Assembly (NCBI GenBank): GCA_023418915.1
Contig: JAEZYU010000060.1
Span: forward strand, 1-6,860
Source: Bacillota bacterium
GTDB lineage: Bacteria; Bacillota; Clostridia; Acetivibrionales; DTU013
DNA length: 6,860 nt
Direction of reading: 5' to 3'
The notes below the pieces were generated by a model that was given only the letters and a program-made list of their open reading frames with translations, ran no database searches and was not told the DNA's origin. Numbering within the stretch: position 1 is the first letter of the stretch; each line of letters opens with the position of its first letter. The translations under genes were made by a program, and so were the position numbers. This document shows positions 1-5,948 of the stretch, piece after piece.

Positions 1-459
1 CGGTTGCGCTATTTCGCCCTCGCCCAATGCTAACTCCATTGGGGTAAATATAAGCACTGACAGGCAATATGCTATTACTATGCCGAAAAAAAGCGTAAAA
101 CCGCCTGACAAGCCGCAAGCAATGAGCTTTGCCTTGATATACGTCTTTATACCCGAACGATGCAGATATTGCTTGATGAATCCACTCTTCACATCATCCA
201 CAAAGGTGGCAGTGAAGGGCAGTGCGCAAAGGATAGGCAGCGCCAGCGTTACCCAATCGGATGAAAGCGTAGTGATGATGAATTGCGCATGAAAGCCGTT
301 CTGGAGTGGTTCGGTGCTTCTTGCGGCTTGAATAATGCTTTCCAGAGACGACAGCACGATAACCAATATCATTCCAGCTATGCCGATGATGAAACCTCGT
401 CCTGAAAGCGCCCTTTTTATATCAGATTCAATTATATTTCTTTGTATATTTTTCATCAT
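1..459 (-). CDS. ABC-2 type permease-like membrane protein (3' end beyond window)
   Basis: Reading leftwards from 459, an open frame of 153 codons runs off the window edge without a stop. The visible part has a short cytoplasmic N-terminus (MMKNIQRNIIESDIKRALSG), a first membrane helix at about residues 22-38, a second at 68-87 (TLALPILCALPFTATF), a charged loop (FVDDVKSGFIKQYL, 86-99) and a third helix at 111-138. This layout and the 'DIKRAL..RGF' and 'FVDDVKSGFIKQY' segments resemble permease subunits of ABC-2 transporters found beside two-component systems in Clostridia; I recognise this by family resemblance only. It would form the membrane channel with an ATPase that is not in the window and may lie further left. 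An in-frame stop five codons upstream fixes the start at 459 or 456. No good ribosome binding site precedes either ATG. It is separated from the lipoprotein gene by a terminator, so it needs its own promoter or readthrough. Confidence 0.72.
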   Translation of the reverse strand, partial: MMKNIQRNIIESDIKRALSGRGFIIGIAGMILVIVLSSLESIIQAARSTEPLQNGFHAQFIITTLSSDWVTLALPILCALPFTATFVDDVKSGFIKQYLHRSGIKTYIKAKLIACGLSGGFTLFFGIVIAYCLSVLIFTPMELALGEGEIAQP

Positions 460-644
460 GTCATTTTACTTTTTGCCGCAAACATGGGGTAGTATGTTAA
501 ATATATCCTTTCATTAGTAATTAGCCATGCTGTGTTAAAAATTAAAATCGTTCGCCAAGTTCGACTTTAGGGTATTTAAGAGTAATAGAAAAGCAGGCAT
601 GGTATATCGCATGCTATTTCATGCCTGCTTATCGTTTATATTAA
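460..644. other. Intergenic gap between lipoprotein and permease genes
   Basis: This 185-bp, AT-rich gap holds the lipoprotein gene's terminator at its right end. No convincing promoter for the permease was found: AT-rich hexamers are present on the minus strand, but none has a good -35/-10 pair at 16-18 bp spacing. A short imperfectly spaced pair of GTTCG sequences (5 bp each, period 9) lies around 551-565. Confidence 0.4.
587..630 (-). terminator. Rho-independent terminator after the lipoprotein gene
   Basis: A perfect 11-bp inverted repeat, AAGCAGGCATG (591-601) and CATGCCTGCTT (620-630), has an 18-nt loop. On the minus strand the stem is followed by a T-rich run (TTTTCTATT). It starts 15 bp past the lipoprotein stop codon, the expected place for the end of that operon. 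It separates the signalling genes from the permease gene. Confidence 0.85.
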
Positions 645-2135
645 TCAGTAGCCTTTTGATATATCAATGATACTGCCGTCTATGGCGTTGATGGTCAAGA
701 AGCTCTCGCCTAGCAATTCAAACTGCCCTCCTGTCGAGTCCGCTATTGTCCATTTCCCGTAAAAGTTCCATGCCGGAACGAGAAGGCCGGTCTCGTTGGA
801 GTTACGTTCAATGATGCGGTGCAGGGACAGTGTAACACGGTTGATTTCAAAATCATATTGGCTAGATTCGGCCTGCGCTTCGTATTTAACGAGCATCATC
901 TTTTCAAATATCTCCCGTATTTCAGAAAAAGGCTTTAATTGCCCGTCCTGGTTTACCGTTTCAACAACTTCTATCGGACACGTCCAATCCATTTTGAATA
1001 TGCCTTCGTTGTTGACCATAAAATACATATTTTCATATTGCCAATATGGAGCCGCTGCACCTGCCTCCGGTTGGATTGACCCAGCGACATATGAACATGG
1101 AAAGCCGTCCGTAGTTCGAACACAGTAAATCATATAAGCGTAGTGCTCTGCGGGTTGTACAATACTGTCATCATTATATTGCGCGTCATCCCGCAGGTAG
1201 ATGCTATCTACCACCATCCCCGAGCCAGTCATGTCGAGCAGCTCCTGTACCATATGCTTTGCCTCGCTGGGCTTCAGTTCGATTTTGGAGAGGACTCCCT
1301 CATCCACATCTGCGTCTTCTAGCACCGGCAGGGAAATTGAAGACGCGAAGTTGATATTCGCAGCCGGGTTGCGGAAGTCGGAATATGTCATAAGCGGGCT
1401 CGTTCCATTATTAACCTGAAAAGTTCTTCCGCTTCCATATGCGCCTCCCTTATACCGTTCGTAGGCATCAAGAGCGGTATGGGTGCTGCTGGTTTGCGGG
1501 GCGGGTACTGTGGTTGATTCTGCTCCTCCTGCGGATGGGGGGGCCTGAGGAGCATCTGTAGCGGCGTCAGTCGTTTCTGTCAACGTTCCGTCTGTTCGTA
1601 CTTCCGCGAGGGTGTCTGGTGCGATCTCCAGTTGTTGCTCCAATTCAGCCACAGTCTGCTCACACATTGTTAATTCATCCGTTAACTGTGGATCATCTTT
1701 TATCTCCGCAATGCGTTGTTTGAACTTTATTATAGCTTGCTGTACTTGTTCCTTTGTAAGCTGATTGGAGACGATCCACATTTCCGTATCGCTACAAAGC
1801 GCCTGGAAGAACGCGCTAACAGTTTCCTGTGAGAACTCAGTCAACTTGGTGCGATAGATGGGCATCCGGTCGCTGCCCGGTATTATAACCTGCGCATCCG
1901 CAATGATATTTAGTTTCCCATTCGCGCCCGTCGTTTCAAATTGATAGCTTTCGGGAATGCCATATTGTTCGGACAAACTTTTCCCGCTGCTGGCATTCGC
2001 ACTATCCTTTTGCGCTTCCTCAAGTAAACGTTCCGAATCCTTTTCCGCCACTACGCCTTTTTGCGGTGTAGGCTGACAGGCTACAAGAGAAAAAACGATG
2101 CTTAGGCTTAAAATGGCGGCCATTATTCGTTTCAT
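645..2135 (-). CDS. Secreted lipoprotein, DUF6034-like
   Basis: This is a 496-residue lipoprotein of unknown biochemical function. The first 19 residues are a signal peptide (KR, hydrophobic stretch, then LVAC), with lipobox cysteine C20, so it should be processed by signal peptidase II and anchored to the outer face of the membrane. The mature part has a Q/K/E-rich linker, the segment SLSEQYGIPESYQFE (53-67), a charged coiled-coil-like region at about 128-172, a low-complexity T/A/P/S linker at about 181-220, and a mixed C-terminal domain ending in 'SFLTINAIDGSIIDISKGY'. The overall pattern matches proteins I know as DUF6034, commonly encoded beside two-component systems and ABC transporters in Clostridia. 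The start at 2135 is chosen because AAGGAAGAG (2142-2150) lies 6 nt before it; the ATG 8 codons upstream would place that ribosome site inside the gene and has no proper one itself. It follows the kinase by 51 bp and is probably co-transcribed, with a possible second promoter. Confidence 0.8.
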   Translation of the reverse strand: MKRIMAAILSLSIVFSLVACQPTPQKGVVAEKDSERLLEEAQKDSANASSGKSLSEQYGIPESYQFETTGANGKLNIIADAQVIIPGSDRMPIYRTKLTEFSQETVSAFFQALCSDTEMWIVSNQLTKEQVQQAIIKFKQRIAEIKDDPQLTDELTMCEQTVAELEQQLEIAPDTLAEVRTDGTLTETTDAATDAPQAPPSAGGAESTTVPAPQTSSTHTALDAYERYKGGAYGSGRTFQVNNGTSPLMTYSDFRNPAANINFASSISLPVLEDADVDEGVLSKIELKPSEAKHMVQELLDMTGSGMVVDSIYLRDDAQYNDDSIVQPAEHYAYMIYCVRTTDGFPCSYVAGSIQPEAGAAAPYWQYENMYFMVNNEGIFKMDWTCPIEVVETVNQDGQLKPFSEIREIFEKMMLVKYEAQAESSQYDFEINRVTLSLHRIIERNSNETGLLVPAWNFYGKWTIADSTGGQFELLGESFLTINAIDGSIIDISKGY

Positions 2136-2141
2136 AAAAAA

Positions 2142-2150
2142 CTCTTCCTT
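2142..2150 (-). promoter_or_regulatory. Ribosome binding site deciding the lipoprotein start
   Basis: AAGGAAGAG on the minus strand sits 6 nt (all T) before ATG 2135. It rules against the longer reading from 2159, whose extra residues MKRKEEFF would spoil the compact signal peptide. Confidence 0.8.
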
Positions 2151-2165
2151 TCTTTTCATGCCCTC

Positions 2166-2171
2166 ATCCTA
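2166..2171 (-). promoter_or_regulatory. Possible extended -10 upstream of the lipoprotein gene
   Basis: The minus strand reads TGT-TAGGAT, a TGn-extended -10-like hexamer about 30 bp before the lipoprotein start. There is no good -35 at normal spacing. A 17-bp element shared with the regulator promoter lies 31 bp further upstream, so an activator-dependent internal promoter is possible. This is weak evidence. Confidence 0.25.
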
Positions 2172-2186
2172 ACACAACCACTGTTA

Positions 2187-3665
2187 TCAAATATTCTTCG
2201 ATGTATTATCAAAATGTAATTTCTCAAAGCGGATTGTGACGATAGTACCTTTACCAAGCTGGCTTTCGATATGTAGATGCGCATAATGAGCTTTTATGAT
2301 CAGTTCGCACAACGCCAGACCGAGGCCGCTGCCGCCTTTCGATTGGCTGTGCGATTTGTCCACCATATAGAAAGGTTGAGTGATTTTGACGATCTCATCC
2401 TGCGGAATACCCGAGCCGTCGTCCTTTACGGATATCGAGCTATCTTCCGCCGTAATTGTAATATGCTTCGCGCCGGCTTTGCGGGCATTATCAAAAAGAT
2501 TGATAAGCACGCTGGCCATCATATCAATGTCCATTTCAAACACCGGTGAACCATTCTCTGTAAAAACAAGCTCGATGTTCTCCTTCCAGGCGATACTCTG
2601 GAGCGTCATATGCACGGCTTCATAAAGACGATTGACAGGTTGAGGTTTTATATTTGTGACCTCTCCGCTATGCAGCGTGATAAGCTGCATCATCTTCTGC
2701 GACAAGCGTTCAATGCGTTTGCACTCGCTGTTGATATATGCGATGGATTCATCCTGTTGCGACTTTTTTAAATGCACACGCATTAACGCTTCTGAATAAC
2801 CGATGATCGCTGTCATTGGTGTTTTCAGTTCATGTGTTAAGGCGGATAATAACAGCTTTTGCTGCTCCATCGTATCCTCCAGTGCACGGATGTGGCCAGC
2901 GATAGCGTCGGCCATCTTGTTGAAGCTTTCCGCAAGCACTGAGATTTCGTCTTTGCCCGTAACCCCAATACGGTTATCGTATTGCCCGTCCGCTAAAGCG
3001 GCAGCGCTTTTTTGCAATCCTCCAAGCGGACGTAAATTACGCCGGATGAGAAAGATCATAAAAGCGGCGCTGAGTATGACTGTAGTAAGTGCGATTATAG
3101 CGAAACGGATAGTCAACGCGGTGATTCCTTCGTAAACACCCGTAATATCCCGCACCAAAAAAGTCTCATTCTCAAATTGCATCTTGTCGCCCAGACTGGC
3201 GTTCCAATGTCCAACAGCCAAGTATCTGCGCCCGTTCAGTTCCGCTATTGCATACGGCCAAAGGGTAGATACGTCATTTATTTGAGCACCGCTGTTCATT
3301 GTCGGGTCGCTGGTTTCTTTCAGGTTGGGCAGCAGCGGGCGAGGATCAATAGGGCAATCGTTATACAGAGTTTCCGCCATGTCTGTAAGAATATAATGCG
3401 CGCCGCTGACCGATGCGTCCGTATACTTACGAAACACGAACAGGATCATGCTGCGTTTTGTCGTATCCGACAGTTGATTATCACCCACAACGTCCATCTC
3501 CGCAGCAAAGGAATTGTTCAACATACGCAGTTCTGCGACGCCACTTTGTATAGCATTGTTGATATGGTTATCCGCCGTTGTGATGAGCAGAAGCGTACAG
3601 CAGAGAATAATGGCAATCGCTGTAAGTACCACGGAATAGATGGCAAGCCTGACGGAAATTTTCAT
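2187..3665 (-). CDS. Sensor histidine kinase (HAMP, HisKA, HATPase_c)
   Basis: This 492-residue membrane kinase autophosphorylates on a histidine and passes the phosphate to the adjacent regulator. The order is: membrane helix at about 5-30, an extracellular sensor region of about 150 residues (31-180) with no domain I recognise, membrane helix at about 181-207, HAMP linker at about 208-262 (RRNLRPLGGL...), HisKA with H278 in 'LTHELKTPMTA', and an ATP-binding domain with N-box N393 (NLFDNARKAG), G1 box DDGSG (415-419) and G2 box GGSGLGL (444-450). All catalytic motifs look intact. The start at 3665 is chosen because it overlaps the regulator's stop as ATGA and has GGAG (3674-3677) 8 nt upstream. 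Extending to 3788 would add 41 residues that are only an off-frame reading of the regulator gene. The overlap implies translational coupling. The ligand cannot be told from sequence; the transporter context suggests a cell-envelope or antimicrobial signal. Confidence 0.95.
   Translation of the reverse strand: MKISVRLAIYSVVLTAIAIILCCTLLLITTADNHINNAIQSGVAELRMLNNSFAAEMDVVGDNQLSDTTKRSMILFVFRKYTDASVSGAHYILTDMAETLYNDCPIDPRPLLPNLKETSDPTMNSGAQINDVSTLWPYAIAELNGRRYLAVGHWNASLGDKMQFENETFLVRDITGVYEGITALTIRFAIIALTTVILSAAFMIFLIRRNLRPLGGLQKSAAALADGQYDNRIGVTGKDEISVLAESFNKMADAIAGHIRALEDTMEQQKLLLSALTHELKTPMTAIIGYSEALMRVHLKKSQQDESIAYINSECKRIERLSQKMMQLITLHSGEVTNIKPQPVNRLYEAVHMTLQSIAWKENIELVFTENGSPVFEMDIDMMASVLINLFDNARKAGAKHITITAEDSSISVKDDGSGIPQDEIVKITQPFYMVDKSHSQSKGGSGLGLALCELIIKAHYAHLHIESQLGKGTIVTIRFEKLHFDNTSKNI
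2203..2219 (-). repeat. 17-bp direct repeat, lipoprotein-side copy
   Basis: TTACATTTTGATAATAC on the minus strand, identical to the copy upstream of the response regulator gene. It lies inside the last codons of the kinase gene (encoding part of KLHFDNTSK) and 68 bp before the lipoprotein start; the other copy is 74 bp before the regulator start. It is a candidate binding site for the neighbouring response regulator. Confidence 0.6.
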
Positions 3666-4318
3666 GGTTCCTGCTCCAGACGATAGCCGATCTTGGGGAC
3701 GGAGGTGATGGAAAGCCCCGTTTTCTTGCGTATCTGGTTGATATGCACGTCCACCGTACGCGTTTCGCCCATGAAGTTCATGCCCCAAACCTCTGACAAC
3801 AGCTTTTCCCGCGACATCGCAATGTTTTTGTTTTTAGCGAGAACAACGAGCAGGTCAAATTCGCGCGGTTTCAAGGATAAAGGTTCTTTATTCAGTTTTA
3901 CAATGCGTTCGTCAAGGAAGATTTCGAGGTCCCTTAGGTGTATTATCGGCTCGGTATGCCCGCGCCGCTCCAGCACTTTTTCGATGCGTACCAGCAGTTC
4001 CAATATTTCAAACGGCTTGACAATGTAATCCTCTGCACCACCCTTTAATCCGCGAACTTTGGATTCAATATCGTTCTTTGCGGTCAGATAAATCACCGGA
4101 ATGTTACGCTCGTTCAGTGGAGACAATAAATCAAACCCATCGATCCCGGGCAACATGATATCTACAACAGCCAAGTCAAAATGCTCCCCGTTTTCCAGCA
4201 GGTTCAATGCGTCGAGTCCGTCAAGCGAAGGTTGAACTTCATATCCGACAACCGAAAGGTTCATACAGATTAGATTAGAAATTGCTTTATTATCTTCTAT
4301 GACCAATATCTTTATCAT
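3662..4318 (-). CDS. OmpR/PhoB-family response regulator
   Basis: A 218-residue DNA-binding response regulator and the cognate partner of the following kinase. The receiver domain (about 1-115) has the acidic pair E8/D9, phosphoacceptor D53 (VVDIMLPGIDG), switch T79 and K101 (KPFE). The C-terminal winged helix (about 125-216) shows the OmpR-type pattern 'LSLKPREFDLLVVLAKN...SREKLLSEVWG' and the recognition-helix region 'ETRTVDVHINQIRKK', ending 'KIGYRLE'. Length and motifs are typical and complete. The ribosome site GAGG (4325-4328) lies 6 nt before the start. It is the first gene of the apparent operon, with a promoter and a 17-bp element upstream that is shared with the lipoprotein gene. 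Autoregulation through that element is an inference. Its end overlaps the kinase start by 4 bp. Confidence 0.96.
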   Translation of the reverse strand: MIKILVIEDNKAISNLICMNLSVVGYEVQPSLDGLDALNLLENGEHFDLAVVDIMLPGIDGFDLLSPLNERNIPVIYLTAKNDIESKVRGLKGGAEDYIVKPFEILELLVRIEKVLERRGHTEPIIHLRDLEIFLDERIVKLNKEPLSLKPREFDLLVVLAKNKNIAMSREKLLSEVWGMNFMGETRTVDVHINQIRKKTGLSITSVPKIGYRLEQEP

Positions 4319-4349
4319 ACGCTACCTCATCATTTTGCCACATTACCAA

Positions 4350-4379
4350 ATTATATTATATCTTGAAATTTGTAATCAA
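4350..4379 (-). promoter_or_regulatory. Predicted promoter of the regulator-kinase-lipoprotein operon
   Basis: On the minus strand, TTGATT (4374-4379) and TATAAT (4350-4355) are separated by 18 bp. The -10 matches consensus and the -35 matches 4 of 6. Transcription would start near 4343, giving a leader of about 25 nt before ATG 4318. The 17-bp repeat ends 12 bp upstream of the -35, the usual place for an activator. Confidence 0.55.
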
Positions 4380-4391
4380 GGCCGCATCAAA

Positions 4392-4408
4392 GTATTATCA
4401 AAATGTAA
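4392..4408 (-). repeat. 17-bp direct repeat, regulator-side copy
   Basis: TTACATTTTGATAATAC on the minus strand, identical to 2203-2219. It lies just upstream of the predicted -35 of the response regulator promoter and 74 bp before that gene's start. Together the two copies suggest a binding site for an OmpR-type regulator; this is unproven. Confidence 0.6.
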
Positions 4409-4429
4409 ACGCCATTAATTATACCTATA

Positions 4430-4441
4430 AAAGCGCGCTTT
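4430..4441. repeat. 12-bp perfect palindrome AAAGCGCGCTTT
   Basis: A perfect palindrome in the gap upstream of the response regulator gene. It is the leftmost of three within about 105 bp. With no loop it is a better candidate for a dimeric protein's operator than for a hairpin. Confidence 0.45.
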
Positions 4442-4494
4442 AGTACCTACCATACCTGATTATAAAGTTTGGCAACAGACTTTGAATTTACTAA

Positions 4495-4508
4495 TTATCG
4501 GCCGATAA
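4495..4508. repeat. 14-bp perfect palindrome TTATCGGCCGATAA
   Basis: The longest of the three palindromes in the gap between the truncated transporter and the response regulator. It resembles an operator for a dimeric repressor. It lies downstream of the transporter's stop codon and about 177 bp upstream of the regulator's start. No T-run follows on either strand. Confidence 0.5.
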
Positions 4509-4522
4509 GGTTTATTAAATAT

Positions 4523-4534
4523 ACAGAATTCTGT
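4523..4534. repeat. 12-bp perfect palindrome ACAGAATTCTGT
   Basis: A perfect palindrome 27 bp centre-to-centre from the 14-bp one and 27 bp beyond the transporter stop codon. On the minus strand an AT-rich run (ATATTTAAT) follows, so a very weak terminator is possible, but a 12-bp palindrome without a loop is a poor hairpin. Confidence 0.4.
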
Positions 4535-4560
4535 GTAGCCCTTAGATCGCAAACTGGAAC

Positions 4561-5313
4561 TCATAAAGCCGAACCAATCTGAAACATACCATCCATCTTC
4601 TTTTCGATATAATTTCCGTAGACAATACAGACCAGTAGTAAGGCAGCGCCCGCCCAGCCAATACCGGAAAGATGTTCACCGAGGATTAAGATGGATGCGA
4701 CGGCGGTAAAAACAGGTTCGGTGCATTGGGTAAGCGAGATAAGGCTGGACGGTATATGTACCAAAGCAATATTCTGCAGTAAATAAGAGAGGCAGGTACA
4801 AAGAATAGCAAGATAAACGATCACCCACCAAGCTGCTGGCTGGATAGCGGACCAGTCCGTACCGCGTTCGAAGATTAGAGCACCAGTGATCGACAATATG
4901 GCGGTTATGGTGATTTGGGCAAAGGATACGGTGAGCGGCGATAGGCTTTGCAGGCTTTTTTCACTCCATACCAGCGCTCCAGCCACGCAGACGGCGACAA
5001 TTAGAGCCAGTATCTCACCCCAGCCGAAGGAGAAGGAACCGCCGCTGCTGCATAGCAGGTACAATCCGGCTGCCGCCGTCAGTTGAACGGGTAGGAATGC
5101 CCAGCGGTAAGGACGATGCAGCACAATGATGACAAAGATGGGCACGAAAATTACTGGCAGCGACATCAGGAAGCCCACCGTAGTAGCGGTAGTCAGATTC
5201 AGGGCTATATTACTGAGGATATAGGCTCCGGCCATGCATAAGGCTCCACTAAGACAATTCTGTCTCCTCACGAAAGTCATATACAATGTCTTGAAAGTCT
5301 TCCAAGAACTCAT
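4561..5313 (-). CDS. EamA/DMT-family transporter lacking its first two membrane helices
   Basis: A 250-residue protein of the drug/metabolite transporter (EamA) type. Eight hydrophobic helices are visible, at about 20-38, 45-66, 71-90, 97-116, 126-148, 161-185, 190-213 and 216-235. Family members normally have ten in two five-helix repeats and about 300 residues. 'LNLTTATTVGFLMSLPVIFVPIF' matches helices 3-4 of the first repeat, and 'LISLTQCTEPVFTAVASILILGE' is the classic helix 9 signature, so helices 1-2 (about 60 residues) are missing. The second repeat is complete. The first 18 residues are not membrane-like and come from DNA that also codes the unknown upstream gene in another frame. Even so, AAGGAGGT (5322-5329) lies 8 nt before ATG 5313, so the shortened frame is probably translated. 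Whether the product works is doubtful; it may be a remnant created by a deletion or insertion. Confidence 0.75.
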   Translation of the reverse strand: MSSWKTFKTLYMTFVRRQNCLSGALCMAGAYILSNIALNLTTATTVGFLMSLPVIFVPIFVIIVLHRPYRWAFLPVQLTAAAGLYLLCSSGGSFSFGWGEILALIVAVCVAGALVWSEKSLQSLSPLTVSFAQITITAILSITGALIFERGTDWSAIQPAAWWVIVYLAILCTCLSYLLQNIALVHIPSSLISLTQCTEPVFTAVASILILGEHLSGIGWAGAALLLVCIVYGNYIEKKMDGMFQIGSAL

Positions 5314-5644
5314 ACAGATAGACCTCCTTCAATTCTTCTTCGCTACAATCGAAAATCATCTGAACTTCATCTGGGATAATCAAACTGCAAAAACTATAGA
5401 TAAGCTTCAGCACACCAATCATAATATCGTACTGTCCCTTCTCATATAGCTCATTTAAGAAGGCCTGCAGTTCTTCCATTGAGCCCACATCATTCAAGTA
5501 TAAATCCCACACTTCGTTTAATAGCGGCGAGGTATACAGCCCAGAAATGTAGTTTACAGTTATAGCGTTGACTGTTCCGGTTTCATCAATCAGCTTTTTC
5601 TTGATCAAGGCAATTTGGAGTGCATCCTTATTCATCTTTTCCAT
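5249..5644 (-). CDS. Acidic protein of unknown function, 131 aa
   Basis: I do not recognise this protein. It begins MEKMNKDALQIALIKKKLID, has a central segment around residues 35-95 (LYTSPLLNEVWDLYLND, a helical stretch, then GVLKLIYSFCSLIIPDEVQ), and ends in a strongly acidic tail (EEELKEVYLYEFLEDFQ...). There is no signal peptide or clear membrane helix, so it is probably a small, mostly helical cytoplasmic protein. The start at 5644 is chosen because GGAGGA (5652-5657) sits 7 nt upstream; the ATG at 5659 lies before that site and adds only MEENT. Its last 65 bp overlap the start of the truncated transporter in a different frame, implying coupled translation. It lies between an integrase-like repeat region and a truncated gene, so it may be cargo of a lost mobile element, for example an immunity- or antitoxin-like protein; that is only a guess from context. 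Confidence 0.65.
   Translation of the reverse strand: MEKMNKDALQIALIKKKLIDETGTVNAITVNYISGLYTSPLLNEVWDLYLNDVGSMEELQAFLNELYEKGQYDIMIGVLKLIYSFCSLIIPDEVQMIFDCSEEELKEVYLYEFLEDFQDIVYDFREETELS
5322..5329 (-). promoter_or_regulatory. Full-strength ribosome binding site inside the unknown gene
   Basis: AAGGAGGT on the minus strand is a perfect anti-16S match 8 nt before ATG 5313. It also encodes part of the LKEV segment of the upstream 131-residue protein. It decides the transporter start and argues that the truncated frame is expressed. Confidence 0.65.
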
Positions 5645-5651
5645 AGTATTT

Positions 5652-5657
5652 TCCTCC
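5652..5657 (-). promoter_or_regulatory. Ribosome binding site of the 131-aa unknown gene
   Basis: GGAGGA on the minus strand lies 7 nt before ATG 5644. It lies inside the longer reading from 5659, which it therefore argues against. Confidence 0.7.
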
Positions 5658-5782
5658 ATGTCATCTTAATGTTTTCAGCCATAGGCATGTATATTTTAAT
5701 GTATATCTATGCATATCCATCTTGGCGTATGGTCTATTTCGTACTAATTTGTCCATAAAATTATAGGGCGTTATATAAAAAG

Positions 5783-5802
5783 TGTAGTAAAATGTAGTCA
5801 AA
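5783..5802 (+). repeat. Tandem 10-bp repeat TGTAGTMAAA (two copies)
   Basis: TGTAGTAAAA (5783-5792) is followed directly by TGTAGTCAAA (5793-5802), one helical turn apart. A third exact TGTAGTCAAA begins at 5881. Short direct repeats at this spacing near a tRNA gene resemble arm-type binding sites of tyrosine recombinases. No integrase gene is in the window. Confidence 0.5.
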
Positions 5803-5830
5803 TTCGCTCCGGCCCCGTTTTTCGGCACAC

Positions 5831-5866
5831 AAAAAAGCCCTCGAAAATAGGCTTCGAAGGGTAGGC
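5831..5866 (-). terminator. Probable second terminator downstream of tRNA-Arg
   Basis: On the minus strand, AGCC..CCCTTCGAA pairs with TTCGAGGGCT allowing one bulge, and is followed by six T (5831-5836). It points the same way as the terminator 45 bp before it. It may be a backup or may have belonged to a now-lost gene between the two. Confidence 0.55.
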
Positions 5867-5880
5867 TGTTATTACTTTTG

Positions 5881-5890
5881 TGTAGTCAAA
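5881..5890 (+). repeat. Third copy of the 10-bp TGTAGTCAAA motif
   Basis: Exact copy of 5793-5802, 88 bp to its right and about 59 bp left of the tRNA 3' end. It lies between two terminators. Confidence 0.5.
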
Positions 5891-5910
5891 AAACATATGG
5901 ATTTCTGGGC

Positions 5911-5947
5911 AATAAAAAACCCCGAAAGTGGCTATCTATCGGGGTTT
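5911..5947 (-). terminator. Rho-independent terminator of tRNA-Arg
   Basis: On the minus strand a perfect 9-bp stem, AAACCCCGA (5939-5947) with TCGGGGTTT (5917-5925), has a 13-nt loop and runs into a T tract (six T including the stem end, at 5914-5919). It begins two bases past the encoded CCA, exactly where a tRNA terminator is expected. Confidence 0.9.
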
Positions 5948-5948
5948 C

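Larger units (their letters stand above)
5645..5948. other. Non-coding stretch between the unknown gene and tRNA-Arg
   Basis: About 300 bp without a supportable gene. It holds AT-rich DNA with a repeated ATGTATAT (5688-5695 and 5700-5707), three copies of a 10-bp TGTAGTMAAA motif, a probable terminator (5831-5866) and a strong terminator (5911-5947). I found no good promoter for the 131-residue gene. The motif arrangement beside a tRNA gene suggests the end of an integrated element. Confidence 0.45.

Noticed and set aside
456..485. A 9-residue minigene (MFAAKSKMT) whose stop overlaps the permease start as ATGA
   Set aside because: It could couple translation to the permease, but it lacks a ribosome site and is too short to support without conservation data.
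80..517. Plus-strand open frames at the left edge
   Set aside because: The first lies antisense to the permease and the second mostly so. The minus-strand frame has clear membrane helices and family-like motifs.
3666..3788. A 41-residue N-terminal extension of the histidine kinase
   Set aside because: It is only an off-frame reading of the response regulator's end. The ATGA overlap, ribosome site and first membrane helix all support the start at 3665.
2277..4028. Several plus-strand frames of 80-170 codons under the kinase and regulator
   Set aside because: They are shadows of two intact, well-recognised genes on the minus strand.
5867..5910. A possible integrase C-terminus coded by minus-strand TTTGACTACA-containing DNA between 5760 and 5900
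   Set aside because: Short frames exist in this stretch but none shows recombinase motifs, so only the repeat itself is reported.
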